A DNA stretch of 64,000 nt from contig CM041292.1 of NCBI GenBank assembly GCA_023052935.1, positions 176,100,111 through 176,164,110 on the forward strand, in the 5' to 3' direction. The position numbers and the translations under genes were made by a program. Shown here piece by piece: positions 44,289 through 53,738 of this stretch (position 1 is the stretch's first letter; each line of letters starts with the position of its first letter). The notes below the pieces were generated by a model. That model ran no database searches and was not told the origin of the DNA. It worked only from the letters and a program-made list of their open reading frames with translations. Source of the stretch: Piezodorus guildinii (Eukaryota; Arthropoda; Insecta; Hemiptera; Pentatomidae).

Positions 44289-45478
44289 CCAGTATCCCCT
44301 AATAACAAATCCGATACCTAGGTCTCCACCTTGACAAGCGCCTTACTTGGAATCCTCACACGAGACTGAAACGACAAGAAACTTCCAGTATATTACAAAA
44401 TACTCATTTACATCAATAATAAAATAAAAAATCAACCACAATAGTTCCTATTCATCTACTTTTACTCAGTGTGCTGGTGTTTCTCAAGGTAGTATCCTAG
44501 GACCCATTCTTTACACAGTCTATACAGCTGATATGCCAACCCATCCCAACGCATTCCTTCATACCTATGCCGATGACACATGCGTGCTATCAGTTAATAA
44601 CGATCCTATTATTGCCTCACAAACCCTAATCCCACATCAGAGACCTTGATGTATGGTGTCAGAATTGGAGAATTAAAGTCAACTCCAATAAATCCCACCA
44701 GATTACCTTTACCCTTCGTCGTAAACAGCCGTAAATCCTGCCCTGCAAAGTCCTTTAATGATATCCCGCTTGTCTCTGTTGAACGGATCCGTTATTTAGG
44801 CCTCATGCTTGACAAACGTCTTACTTGAAATCCGCATGCAAGACTGAAAAGGCAAGAAACTGCTCGCCGATTTCGGTTACTTCAACATTTACTTGACAGA
44901 CGCTCTAACCTTTCACTTAACTACAAAAGACTGATTTACATGACAATCATAAGACCTATCTGGACTTACGGAGTTAAGCTTTGGGGCTCTACTAAACCAT
45001 CAAACTCTTCCCGTATCCATTCCTTACAATCCAAAATCCTTCGCAAAATCCTTAACGTTCCTTACTTTGTCACCAATAAAATCATCCACAAAAGACCTTA
45101 ATGTTCCATATGTTGCTGATTTGGCCTGTACCAGGTATCGCTCCTTCCATGAAAAACTCCACTCCCACTCTAATCCACTAGTTTCAGTCCTTGCTTCCAC
45201 TTCAATCCCTGACAATCCGCCGAGGCGCCTGAAAAGAAGATGACCTCGAGACCTTCTTGTGTAGATTCACTACTAGAGTGCTGCCAATGGGCATTTACTT
45301 GATGTATGAACATACGGTTGTTAATTTCAATAAATAAATTTAAAAAAAAAATTTCTACCACTAATTATTTCATTCTCAAGACATTTTCATGACTTTTTTT
45401 TCATACGGCATATTTACTCATTGTATTTTTTATTACAGTTGTAAATTACAATAAATAAATAAAATAAAAAAAAAAAAG
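44289..45478 (+). mobile_element. Composite of two nested jockey-like fragments
   Basis: 10-bp TSD TTAAAATCGT at 44279-44288 and 45479-45488 encloses both. The outer fragment is 44289 to about 44430 (RT part after the core, DKRLTWNPHTRLKRQE-like) plus 45350-45478 (3' UTR with AATAAATAAATAAAAT). The inner fragment is about 44430-45345. It is element 2-like, with CAGVSQGSILGPILYTVYTA, a TYADDTCVLS core and the C terminus to PPRRLKRR, then a 3' UTR and A-run. The inner RT has several frame breaks. Both are dead. Confidence 0.8.
44430..45260 (+). pseudogene. RT core and C terminus of an element 2-like LINE
   Basis: Keeps the catalytic TYADD (about 44567-44581) and the flanking GVSQGSILGP motif, followed by SCPAKSFNDIPL, IRYLGLMLDKRLT, then a stop where element 2 has WNPHTRLK. 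Later IQSLQSKILR-like and PPRRLKRR regions are present. In-frame stops and indels separate these blocks. The endonuclease and N-terminal RT are absent. Confidence 0.85.
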
Positions 45479-45829
45479 TTAAAATCGTTGTAGCTGTTTT
45501 TGAGTAAATCGTGAAAAGGTACAAAATAGTGTAATGTAGCACTCTTAGTCAGTCGATTGCAGTGAATTTTCTGCAGTAACATATCGGATGTATTGTTGTC
45601 ATAAATGTAAAATTTCAGCTTTGTTTGACTTTTTTCTTTAGTGCTAGACTTTATCACACACGCAGATCTCTCTGCGTGACTTGGTTATTTAGACCCATTC
45701 CACCGTAAGACGTGAATTTCCGTTGAAAACTGGAATTTGAAAATTTTCACTATCGCAATACTTTCCCTTACTATATATTTCATCTATTGCTAAGCGAAAG
45801 TAAAATGAGCTAGAAAATTGATAACCTTA

Positions 45830-45932
45830 CTATTTAAAGTGAATTTGCTTAAGAACAGAATGGTTAAAATGGTTGAATATCATAAAAAGAACGACCTAGA
45901 CAGAATTTCGCCCCGATAAAAGTGCGTTTTGA
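45830..45932. repeat. Repeat family B terminal part, far end
   Basis: Ends with AAGTGCGTTTTGAACCACTG at 45912-45931, the reverse complement of the CAGTGGTTC-AAACGCACTT end seen at 14.49 and 17.10 kb. It adjoins a family A 3' word (CGGAGGTAAG). Confidence 0.55.
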
Positions 45933-45959
45933 ACCACTGTGCGACGGAGGTAAGTAAAA

Positions 45960-46485
45960 TCGTGTAATGAGCATTTTTCTTATTATCTTCGTACTATAAT
46001 AATTTAATTAATTAGTTTACATACCTAATAATACATTATGCTTTCAATAGTTCAATTTTTTTATATTTAAATATCTGATAATGCCTAAGAGCGATGTTAT
46101 ATTTAATAGATAAATTAAAACAAAAAAAAGTGAACTTAGCAACTGTACAGCCTATTAAATAATAAATATTTAAATGAAATAAAAGAATAACCCATATATT
46201 GATTTCTTCATAATAGGACGGAATAGATGATATAAAATTAAATTGAAATAATATATCCATCATTTCCAATTATATTGTCCGAGGGTTCGTGTTGAAATAA
46301 ATTGTCTCCCCAATATTTTCAACTCTATCTCTCTGGTATTTATTTATTTTTTATTCTGCATGTTTTCAATTTTATTCTAATCTAAAATTAAATTAAAAAG
46401 TTTAAAATAAAGATAGATTGATAAAAATATTTATTCTTTGGTCAAGTCTCCACAAACACAAAAAAGAAAATTTAAATTGAAGATT
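45960..46485. other. No recognisable feature
   Basis: Very AT-rich. Nothing assignable. Confidence 0.45.
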
Positions 46486-46489
46486 GGGT

Positions 46490-46650
46490 CAGATGTGGAG
46501 TATTGGCTAACATGTAAGCCTTATTTGCTTTGGGTTCGAACCCTGCAAATGGGTTGAGGACATTTTTTGAAGAGTGTAAAATGTCTTAGTCATTTCTGAA
46601 AAGACGTAAAATCGAGGCTCTTATCGGAAATGTGGAAACTTTGTAACCGT
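46490..46650 (+). repeat. Possible tRNA-derived SINE head
   Basis: TATTGGCTAACATGTAAG and, 20 bases later, GGGTTCGAACCC at the spacing of pol III A and B boxes. A body with 'AAGAGTGTAAAATGTC' and 'GAAAAGACGTAAAATCG' follows. Likely related to SINE-1 by layout. Confidence 0.5.
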
Positions 46651-47225
46651 TATCAAGGAAACACTGATAATAGGTGAAATTGTTCTAACTTTCGTTTGAG
46701 TTCGTATATAATAAGGAAAATTATTAGGATCCTGAAAATTTCCGAACTCCAGTTTTCACCAGAAAAAAACACGTTTTAAGGCCTTCTGGAGCGTCTGTGT
46801 TTGGTAAGTCTGGCACGAAACTGAGTTTTCATATTTAGGACAACTATACACTCGAGATGTTACAGCACCGTTTTCACTATAATTGGCTGTCTTAAATTGC
46901 TACTTTATGCAATGGATTTTTCACCTTTTTACGATTAACTCATGAACGGCTCTAATGATTTTGATTAAACTCACTACATTGATGTAAAATTTAATGGGTT
47001 TTAATATCATGAAGGTTTTATTCTTATTAAAATAGTCAGACAGAGCTTAAATACTGATATTTTTAATTTTCTACCTCTAAATAAAGGTACTTTATTTTTA
47101 TAGATTTAGAAGTATTAGGTATGAAAAAAAAGAGGCTGAGTATAAAAGTTGAACGAATCTGTTAGCCATCTATAGGAGAAAAGAGCAAACATATTTTTAA
47201 AAGCAATTTTGTACCTAAGTACATG

Positions 47226-47458
47226 TAGGGTGGTGGGGCCAAAGGTCAAGGGTTCGAACAGCATGAGGTTCTAGGATATTTTAATGGTAGTAAAAATACT
47301 TAGTTATGCGGTCTTTCGGAAGGGACGAAAAAAGGTACTTGTGGAAGATCCCTATCCTAATTAAACCTAATTAGGCAAAATTTAGGACTCCCACTGTAGC
47401 ATCGTCCGGTTAGCCACAGCAGTATAATGTGTCGTTAAATAAACAACAACAACAACAA
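47226..47458 (+). repeat. SINE-1 copy with (CAA)n tail and TSD
   Basis: B-box GGGTTCGAAC, body 'TCGGAAGGGACGAAAAAAGG' and 'CCTAATTAAACCTAATTAGG', tail 'ACTCCCACTGTAGCATCGTC' and 'CGTTAAATAAACAACAACAA'. A 12-bp near-perfect TSD (CCTAAGTACATG / CCTAAGCACATG) at 47214-47225 and 47459-47470. The A-box region is truncated. Confidence 0.8.
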
Positions 47459-47527
47459 CCTAAGCACATGATCATAGATGAATAATATACCGTTGGATAG
47501 ATATCCATTTTAGAATTTAAAAAAAAT

Positions 47528-48098
47528 CTTAATCTTAAAAATTAAAATTAACAAATGACAAATCGGACATCAAATTATTACTCTCGCCGCTTTAGGCTGC
47601 TTCAACAATTACAAGACAAACGGTCAAAAAACTACAAAAGGCTCATCTACCTGACTATTATAAGACCAATCGGGACTTACAGAGTAGAGCTTTGGGGCTC
47701 TACTAAACCATCAAATTCTTCCCGCATCCAATCCTTACAATCCAAAATCCTTCGTAAAATCCTCAACGCTCCTTACTTTGTCACGAATAAACTTATCCAT
47801 AAAGACCTTTATGTATCCCTTTGTTACTGATTTGGCCCGGACCAGGTATCAATCCTTTCATGACAAACTCCATTCGCACTCTAACCCACTAGTTTCAATC
47901 CTTCCTTCCTCATCAATTCCGGATAATCCTCCGAGGCGCCTGAAAAGGAAATGGCCCCGGGACCTTCTAGTTTAGAATATTTTAGAGTGCTTCCAATGGG
48001 AAGTTTCTCTACATGTATGTCAAGTCATTTTATTATATAACACATCACATTTACTTTATGTATTTTTGTTAATACAGTTGTAAATACCAATAAAATGA
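47528..48098 (+). mobile_element. 5'-truncated element 2-like jockey fragment
   Basis: The ORF2 C-terminal part reads ...FRLLQQLQDKRSKNYKRLIY, LTIIRPIGTYRVELWGSTKP, SRIQSLQSKILRKILNAPYF and VTNKLIHKD, then shifts frame near 47810 into LARTRYQSFHDKLHSHSNP, PPRRLKRKWPRDLLV (ends about 47975). The 3' UTR ends with AATAAAATG. Flanks share TTAAAAAAAAT at 47517-47527 and about 48099-48110. A single frameshift separates two otherwise well-kept blocks. Confidence 0.85.
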
Positions 48099-48507
48099 TT
48101 AAAAAAAAATATTACTGATAAATTATACGTAGTAATTTGATATTGCTAAATTATTAAATAATCATACGTTTCTAACAAAACTAAATAAACATTATATTTA
48201 AATTAACTGCAAACATAGTTAGGTTTAATTAACAGATCTTAAATTTGTGTAAACAGCCCAAGAAAGTGAATGTTTTGTTTGGCCGCACATATTTCTTTAT
48301 TTTTTATTATGTTCAGAAAATAAACCTTCTTATAAAACATCTTATAACCTAAATTAAAGTCTTATAACATTTTGTTGATCGATAATAATTTTGTTCTTTC
48401 TCTCCTTTATTACTATAAAATATCAATAATCCTGATCCTGTGTAATGTTCACGTGAAACATCCTTGTTCTAATAAAACTTGTTGAAAGGCTAAATTTTTT
48501 TACTTCA

Positions 48508-48570
48508 ACTGTAGTATCCTCCGATTAGCCACAGGGCTATAGAGTGACGTTAAATGAATAAACGAGAAAT
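48508..48570 (+). repeat. SINE-1 tail only
   Basis: 'CAACTGTAGTATCCTCCGAT', 'TAGCCACAGGGCTATA' and 'GTGACGTTAAATGAATAAAC'. It matches the shared SINE-1 3' end without head or body. Confidence 0.6.
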
Positions 48571-48754
48571 ATTATATTAATAATTATTATATTAGCAATA
48601 TTATAACTGGCATAGTTTGTGAAGAGTCAGTGTGTTGGTGAGATTGAACCTTCTCTTGAGTCGTATCTCGAATGCTTGGGTAAGGAAAGATTATCGAGTA
48701 TCGGTATAGAGCCTTAAAGTTCACCAAGCCTATTATTATTGACTTATTATTTTT

Positions 48755-49480
48755 AATAATAAACTTTGTAATCGAAAAAAAATCTACCTTAAACTCTGAG
48801 GGCTTACGTTTTTATGATCCGATTTTTGATAATCCGAATAACGAATAAAAAAAAAAAAATCATTTGTCCTCTGTTTACTGCATTTCCCCGAACCTGCTTA
48901 CCTATTTTTTTTTCATTTCACCACAAAAATACTAGGACATCCAAAGATGATCCTAACACCTAGACCTTGATATCACTTTTTATTCTTTTAAATGGCGTAC
49001 TGTAGCTAATCGGACGGTGCTACAGTGGTATTCCTAGATTTTGCCTATCGTAACATAAATTTAGGTTTAATTAGGATAGAGATCTTTAACAAGTTGCTCA
49101 CATCGCACAGGCTCGGGGCCACCTTTTAACGTCCCCTCTCAAGGACGGCATAACCAAGGATTTTGTACTACCATTAAAAAAAAAAACGTTGGGCTATCTC
49201 CGGGTTTGAACCCGGGAGCTTAGGCATAGGAGGCTGTTATGCTAACCACCATGCTATAGGTAACCCCAAAAGTGATTTAATTTAATTATTCTGTTATTTT
49301 TGAAGGTAGAGAAAAGGTTATTAGTGTTTTTTAACCCAAAACAAAAAAATGGTTAGTAATTATTTAAAAAAAAAAAAAATTGAAATTTTACCTTTAAATA
49401 CGTCTATAACTCAGTTTTTTTTTTAAGATACAGAAACATGTGTATAGAGTTTTAGAATTAATAAAGTGCGATAACTAAAA
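48755..49480 (+). repeat. Repeat family B copy, interrupted by SINE-1
   Basis: 'AACTTTGTAATCGAAAA', 'CTCTGAGGGCTTACGTTT', 'GATGATCCTAACACCTAGAC' and 'CTTGATATCAC' precede the SINE. 'AAGTGATTTAATTTAATTAT' and 'TTTTGAAGGTAGAGAAAAGG' after it continue the family. Confidence 0.65.
48990..49262 (-). repeat. SINE-1 copy
   Basis: On -: tRNA-like head with TAGCATAACAGCCTCCTATG and GGGTTCAAACCCGG, body GTCCTTGAGAGGGGACG, tail ATCCTAATTAAACC and TAGCACCGTCCGATTAGC. It closely parallels 14035-14305. Confidence 0.8.
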
Positions 49481-49885
49481 AAAGAGTTGATCTATATTTC
49501 AAGTAACAAATTAAAATAAATGAAATTACACCAAAACTTTGGTATTATTGAAGATACAGAAAAATCGAAAAGATTTTCGAAATAAATAAAAAAATATATT
49601 ACATAAAAATAATGAATCTTAGTAATCAACCCAAAAAAAAAATTACTTCCCCTTAAAATTTAAGCTTACGTTACATGATACATTGAACCTGACTGAAGAA
49701 TAAAAAACATTCGTATTTCATATTCAATAAATAAATAAACAGCAATTTCTGTTAGCATTATTTCATAGAAAATCAAATTTCCTACAAAATGAAACCAAAA
49801 AATCATTGAAATTTGTTCAGAACTAGCAGATATATGACGTTTTAAAGTTAGCAGTGGTGATATGCTATTTTTCTTTGAGCTATTT
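49481..49885. repeat. Decayed family B-like sequence
   Basis: 'CCTTAAAATTTAAGCTTACG' (about 49650) and 'AATCATTGAAATTTGTTCAG' (about 49800) resemble family B words. The remainder is A/T-rich. Confidence 0.4.
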
Positions 49886-49992
49886 AGTGCTTTTCATTTT
49901 AGTTAATATTGTATAAACAGCTATATGAAAAGTTACAACATAATATAGTTATTTGGAAATAATGAACCATTGTGTAATAATTTGCAGCGTTT
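49886..49992 (+). repeat. Repeat family C, copy 3
   Basis: 'CATTTTAGTTAATATTG', 'TAATATAGTTATTTGGAAAT', 'AATGAACCATTGTGTAATAA', 'TTTGCAGCGTTTC'. Same order as the two copies at 23.5-24.1 kb. Confidence 0.7.
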
Positions 49993-50049
49993 CACTATAT
50001 TATATTCATAGTTCTCTAATATGTTGAACATAAATTTATATTTTGTACA

Positions 50050-50302
50050 CGATCTAGATACCATTTCTTTCATGACAAACTCCATTCCCATCCTAATCCT
50101 CTAGTTTCAATCCTTTCCTCATCTTTAATTCCTGACGATCCTCCGAGGCGTCTGAAAAGGAAACCTTCTAGTTTAGAATATTATTAGAGTGCTTCCATTG
50201 GGAAGCTTCTCTACATGTGTTTCATGCCTCTTTATATCTCACTCAAGTTTACTTGTTGTATTCCATTATACACATGTAAATTCCAATAAATAAATAAAAT
50301 AA
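50050..50302 (+). mobile_element. Short 5'-truncated element 2-like jockey 3' end
   Basis: 12-bp exact TSD ATATTTTGTACA (50038-50049, 50303-50314). Carries only the last ~45 ORF2 codons (RYHFFHDKLHSHPNPLVS, PPRRLKRK) and the 3' UTR with AATAAATAAATAAAAT. It interrupts the sequence just upstream of the RTE fragment at 50320. Confidence 0.88.
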
Positions 50303-50319
50303 ATATTTTGTACAGTACT

Positions 50320-51195
50320 AAATGGATAGCATAAAATATGGACTTAATATAAATACAGAAAAAACTAAAATCATGACAAACTCAATAAAAATACCAGTTT
50401 ATGCTAACAATAGTGAGATATAATATGTAGAGGAGTACATTTACTTAGGGCAGACTGCAGATATCATTTAGAGAAAATATGAATAAGGAAATAGAAAGAA
50501 GAGTTAAGCTCGGGTGGTGCAAATATTGGTCTCTCCAAAAGATCTTCAAAAGCAGTCTATCACTAGATCTTCAAACCAAAGTTATGACCACATGTGTATA
50601 TCCCACGATTCTCTACGGGGCTCAAACCTGGGCACTTACAAGAAAACTCGACCGGAGGCTGAATGCCATGCAAATGCAGCTTCTAAGAAGTTTAATGTTT
50701 ATTCAAAAAAGTGAGAAAATAAAAAATGATGATATTCTTCATAAAGTGAACATTAAAAGTCTAAGGGTTGAGGCACATCGATTGAAATGGAGCTGGGCTG
50801 GGCACTTGGCCAGGCTGAAAGACGAAAGATGGACCAGAGCTTGCACGGAGTGGATCCCGAGAGAGGACAGCAGACAGAGGGGGCGACCACATCGCAGGTG
50901 GAGGAACGAATTGACGCAGACTGTTGGCGAAAACTGGTGGCTGGTTACGAGGGACAAATCCTGGTGGATAAACATTTTAAAAAATATTTAGTTTTGTGTT
51001 TTTTTTTCAAGGACTTTGTTTTATAGGTTTCTTTTATAATTATTTGTTTCGTTTTTTCGTTCTTTGGATTATTTGCTTTTTTTCAATATTTTATTATTTC
51101 TTACTATAGCCAACTACTATAAATTCCTCCCTATGGGAGAGGCTTTTGTCAATACTGATGCCAATAAAGCTATTATTATTATTATTATTATTATA
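50320..51195 (+). mobile_element. RTE-clade LINE 3' half with (ATT)n tail
   Basis: From an RT segment (GLNINTEKTKIMTNS) through the C terminus to a 3' end with AATAAAGC and about eight ATT units (51172-51195). A microsatellite tail and these protein motifs are RTE features. Confidence 0.85.
50479..50991 (+). pseudogene. C-terminal RT domain of an RTE-type endonuclease-reverse transcriptase
   Basis: 170 open codons matching the post-core region of RTE ORFs: EIERRVKLGWCKYWSLQKIF, LQTKVMTTCVYPTILYGAQT-WALTRKLDRRLNAMQ, a basic linker, RLKWSWAGHLARLKDERWTR, GRPHRRWRNELTQTVGENWW. Upstream, in frame but separated by stops, is YVEEYIYLGQT at about 50428-50460 (the YLGQ motif). The catalytic FADD core and endonuclease are absent, so this is a 5'-truncated copy despite the long open frame. 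Confidence 0.9.
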
Positions 51196-51199
51196 AATG

Positions 51200-51549
51200 G
51201 ATAGTGTTGTGGATGAAGAAATATAATGAGATTGAAGGAGCATGTAGAGGTCGATCCTGGACAGAAATATCTAAGGAATGAAGAAAGGAAGAGGGTGAGT
51301 ACTGAGTGATTGGCTAAAGCTAAATCCCTCTTCCTACTCGTCGGTATTCGTTTCCTTTCATTGGCCTTCTCCTATTCAAAGTCTAATCCCGGGAACTTAG
51401 CAAGGCCAAATTAAGGCTTTCCTCAGGATTTGTGGTTTCTGAAGCTTAAAAAAAAAAAAAGATCGCCGAAAACTTTTCCTTTGGAAGAATGGAACCCAAG
51501 GAATCTAAGCTCAAAAAGTGGTCTCCGTACCATGATTTGAAGGAAAGAC
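51200..51549. other. No recognisable feature
   Basis: Mixed-composition spacer with nothing assignable. Confidence 0.4.
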
Positions 51550-52435
51550 TTTTCTAATATTACTTTTACTCACCTATATAAGAACTACATAGTAAGGGAA
51601 AATATTGAGATCTTGAAAATTTTCGAATACTAGTTTTCAACGGAAATACATGGTTTAAGGTCCCCTGAGTCCATATGACCAAGTCTCGCAAAAAAGTCTG
51701 TGTGTGTATGAGTGTGGTAATTCCCGGGCGAAAACGAAAAGTTATATGAAACTGAAATTTCATTTTTAAGAGAGCAATATGCCCGAGATGTTACAGAATC
51801 TTTTTCATCAAAATCAGCTGACCGGAAGATCTACTTTATACAATGCATTTTGGACCTTTTTACGATTTTCTCAAAACTACTATAACGATTTTGATTAAAC
51901 TGTATATATCGATGTAAAATTTGATGGTCTCTAAATATGAAGTAGATTTCATTCTGATTGAAATAGTCTGACAGGGCTAAAATGTCGATATTTAAAATAT
52001 TCTTCATTTAAAGTACCTTTAATTTTGTATATTTGAGAAAATTTCTAATTTTGTCTTATTAGAATTGATAAATAACGGGTAAATATGGAAGTTGAGCGAA
52101 TTTGATAAACAAATAAAGGAGAAAAGTGTAAACATATTTTTTTAATGCAATTTTTGTGTTTTTGAACACTAGAATAGTAATATAGATGAATAGTATACCG
52201 TTGGATAGCTAACGATTTTAGAAAAAATATTATCTAATTCACGGAATTTTAAAGGGTAATGGAAAGTGATGAAAAACCAATAAATCAAACTGATTGTCAT
52301 AGATAATAATTTAATATATTATTTAATAAAAGGCATGTTTCTATTAAAATCAAATGTAAATAATTCTTTAACAATTTATCGTTTGTAATTTTCTTTAAAA
52401 ATTGCGGTTCTGTACCTAGCAAACTACTTACTGAC
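51550..52435 (+). repeat. Repeat family A, near-complete copy
   Basis: The best uninterrupted + copy, about 0.88 kb: 'TTACTTTTACTCACCTATAT', 'ATAGTAAGGGAAAATATTGA', 'GAGTCCATATGACCAAGTC', GT tract, 'GCCCGAGATGTTACAG', 'AAAATCAGCTGACCGG', 'GATTGAAATAGTCTGACAGG', 'CCGTTGGATAGCTAACG' and 'TTTAATAAAAGGCATGTTTC', to near 'AACTACTTACTGACAATGC'. Confidence 0.88.
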
Positions 52436-53100
52436 AATGCTTTCTCTCATGGTATCATCGTCATACACACTGCAAATTTAGTTAACCGTCTTGCAATGGG
52501 TTTTCCTTTCCGGAAATGAATAATCATTAAATGACCAAAATGAATATTTTTTCATCTTCAATTTCGAGCAGGCAAAATACTACTTAAAGATAAGAAATCT
52601 CGGTTGAAACTGGAGCATGAAATCACCTTAACTAAACCTTTTTTAGAATATGCAAACGTTGTTGAACAAGTCAGCATGATTTTATACACACAGAAAGGAT
52701 TAAATTGGAATATTGGGAAACGCTATGGACTTATTTTACAACCGAATATTATTTCTACAGCCGACATGTCCATAAACACTAGAAGAAGGCCAAAATAGGG
52801 CTTGGTGAGAGATTTGCTCCATTAAGAAACAGAAATGAAAAACTGAAGATATGACCTGCTGCTCACAAACTGTCCTTTCATGTTATCAGTTTTTATTATT
52901 TTATCCCATTTCCTGTTTGCCGAATGGCTATTGACAGGCGTGTATGAATAAATTATTATTACAAAAAAAAAAAAGAAAAAACCATTGAAGATTAAACAAC
53001 AACATTGTGATGTTATTTAGTGCGAAATTGATGTTTGCATATATTTTTTTTAATATAATATATTTTGCTATTTGATAAAACTGTATGCACAATAAATACT
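52436..53100. other. Unassigned, with a LINE-type 3' UTR piece
   Basis: A 64-codon frame at 52604-52798 has no recognisable domain. 52880-52965 ('TGCCGAATGGCTATTGACAG', 'GTGTATGAATAAATTATTAT') resembles the 3' UTRs at 55.87 and 61.95 kb, so a truncated LINE 3' end is likely. Confidence 0.4.
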
Positions 53101-53116
53101 AATAAAATCTTAAATT

Positions 53117-53334
53117 ATAGGTGGAATAATGAGGAATCAGTCATTTTTTTTTGAAAATTTTTAATTTTTCAACGTTTCGGCTCAAGTTTATGCTTGTACA
53201 TGGCTCAGTTATGCCCTAATGATGGCTCACAAGCTTGAGCCGAAACGTTGGCAAAATTAAAAATTTCAAAAAATGACTGATTCCTGACTATTCCACCTAT
53301 AATAGTTTCTACAGTCGACTATACATCCTCAATA
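53117..53334. mobile_element. Second palindromic insertion with hammerhead-like module
   Basis: Bounded by a 14-bp TSD, TAAAATCTTAAATT (53103-53116 and 53335-53348). Inverted halves of about 85-100 bp start from ATTATAGGTGGAAT... and end ...ATTCCACCTATAAT, about 90 percent alike by eye. The right half carries CTAATGA (53216-53222), T, stem GGCTCA/TGAGCC (53224-53229 with 53236-53241), GAAACG. The left half's hairpin has decayed. The unique 3' end CTACAGTCGACTATACATCC parallels the one at 32.93 kb. It sits inside or at the edge of a MITE. Confidence 0.72.
53216..53247 (+). ncRNA. Hammerhead-like half-core
   Basis: CTAATGA-T-GGCTCA-loop-TGAGCC-GAAACG. One departure from CUGANGA (G to A at the third base), which would be expected to impair catalysis. 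The 6-bp stem is perfect and differs in sequence from those at 32.83, 35.0 and 62.2 kb. Confidence 0.42.
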
Positions 53335-53341
53335 TAAAATC

Positions 53342-53738
53342 TTAAATTGAGACGTTGATTTCCAAAAGGTACTAAAGGACATTTTTTACGAAATTGATTT
53401 TTTTACATATTGGTATTCTCATCATTTAGTTTTATCTAAATATTCTATTCGCTGTTATCTAACGAATTCTCAAGTCATTAAAAAACACGATTTAGAAATG
53501 CGCTCATTTTCTAAATGTACTAATTACGCATTTATTTTCTTTCCTAATCATTCTAAAAAAAAATAATTTCATAACTTTAATATGATGTTATTATTATAGT
53601 AAAAAAATAATTCTAAATTTTAAGTCAAAAAGACCCAAATTAGCTAGTTTAATAATATAGTAATGAGATATTTTCGCGCTTCGTGTAAAATTTCCTAAAA
53701 TGGATATAGTACCTTTTGGAAATCAACGTCTCAATTGT
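53342..53738. mobile_element. MITE-like element with ~30-bp terminal inverted repeats
   Basis: The left end AATTGAGACGTTGATTTCCA, continuing AAAGGTACTA (53344-53373), is mirrored at about 53709-53738. About 395 bp, A/T-rich, without coding. Superfamily not assigned: the target duplication cannot be read cleanly because the palindromic insertion abuts the left end. Confidence 0.7.

Larger units (their letters stand above)
44030..45805 (-). repeat. Repeat family A copy, interrupted by jockey insertions
   Basis: Before the insertion: 'CAACTTACATATTTACCCGG', 'GGCATTTAAGCCCTGTCATA' and 'TTAATTAAAATCGT'. After it: 'AAAATCGTTGTAGCTGTTTT', 'TGAATTTCCGTTGAAAACTG', 'GCAATACTTTCCCTTACTAT' and 'AAGCGAAAGTA'. 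Confidence 0.85.
46695..48290 (+). repeat. Repeat family A copy, interrupted by a SINE and a jockey fragment
   Basis: 'AAGGAAAATTATTAGGATCC', 'CACTCGAGATGTTACAGCAC', 'TTTAATATCATGAAGG' and 'CAATTTTGTACCTAAG'. Broken at 47226-47458 (SINE-1) and 47528-48098 (LINE). The 3' remainder lies at 48110-48290 ('AAATTATTAAATAATCATAC'). Confidence 0.75.

Noticed and set aside
52604..52798. 64-codon frame as a host gene
   Set aside because: No recognised motif, no exon signals, and adjacent to a LINE-like 3' UTR.
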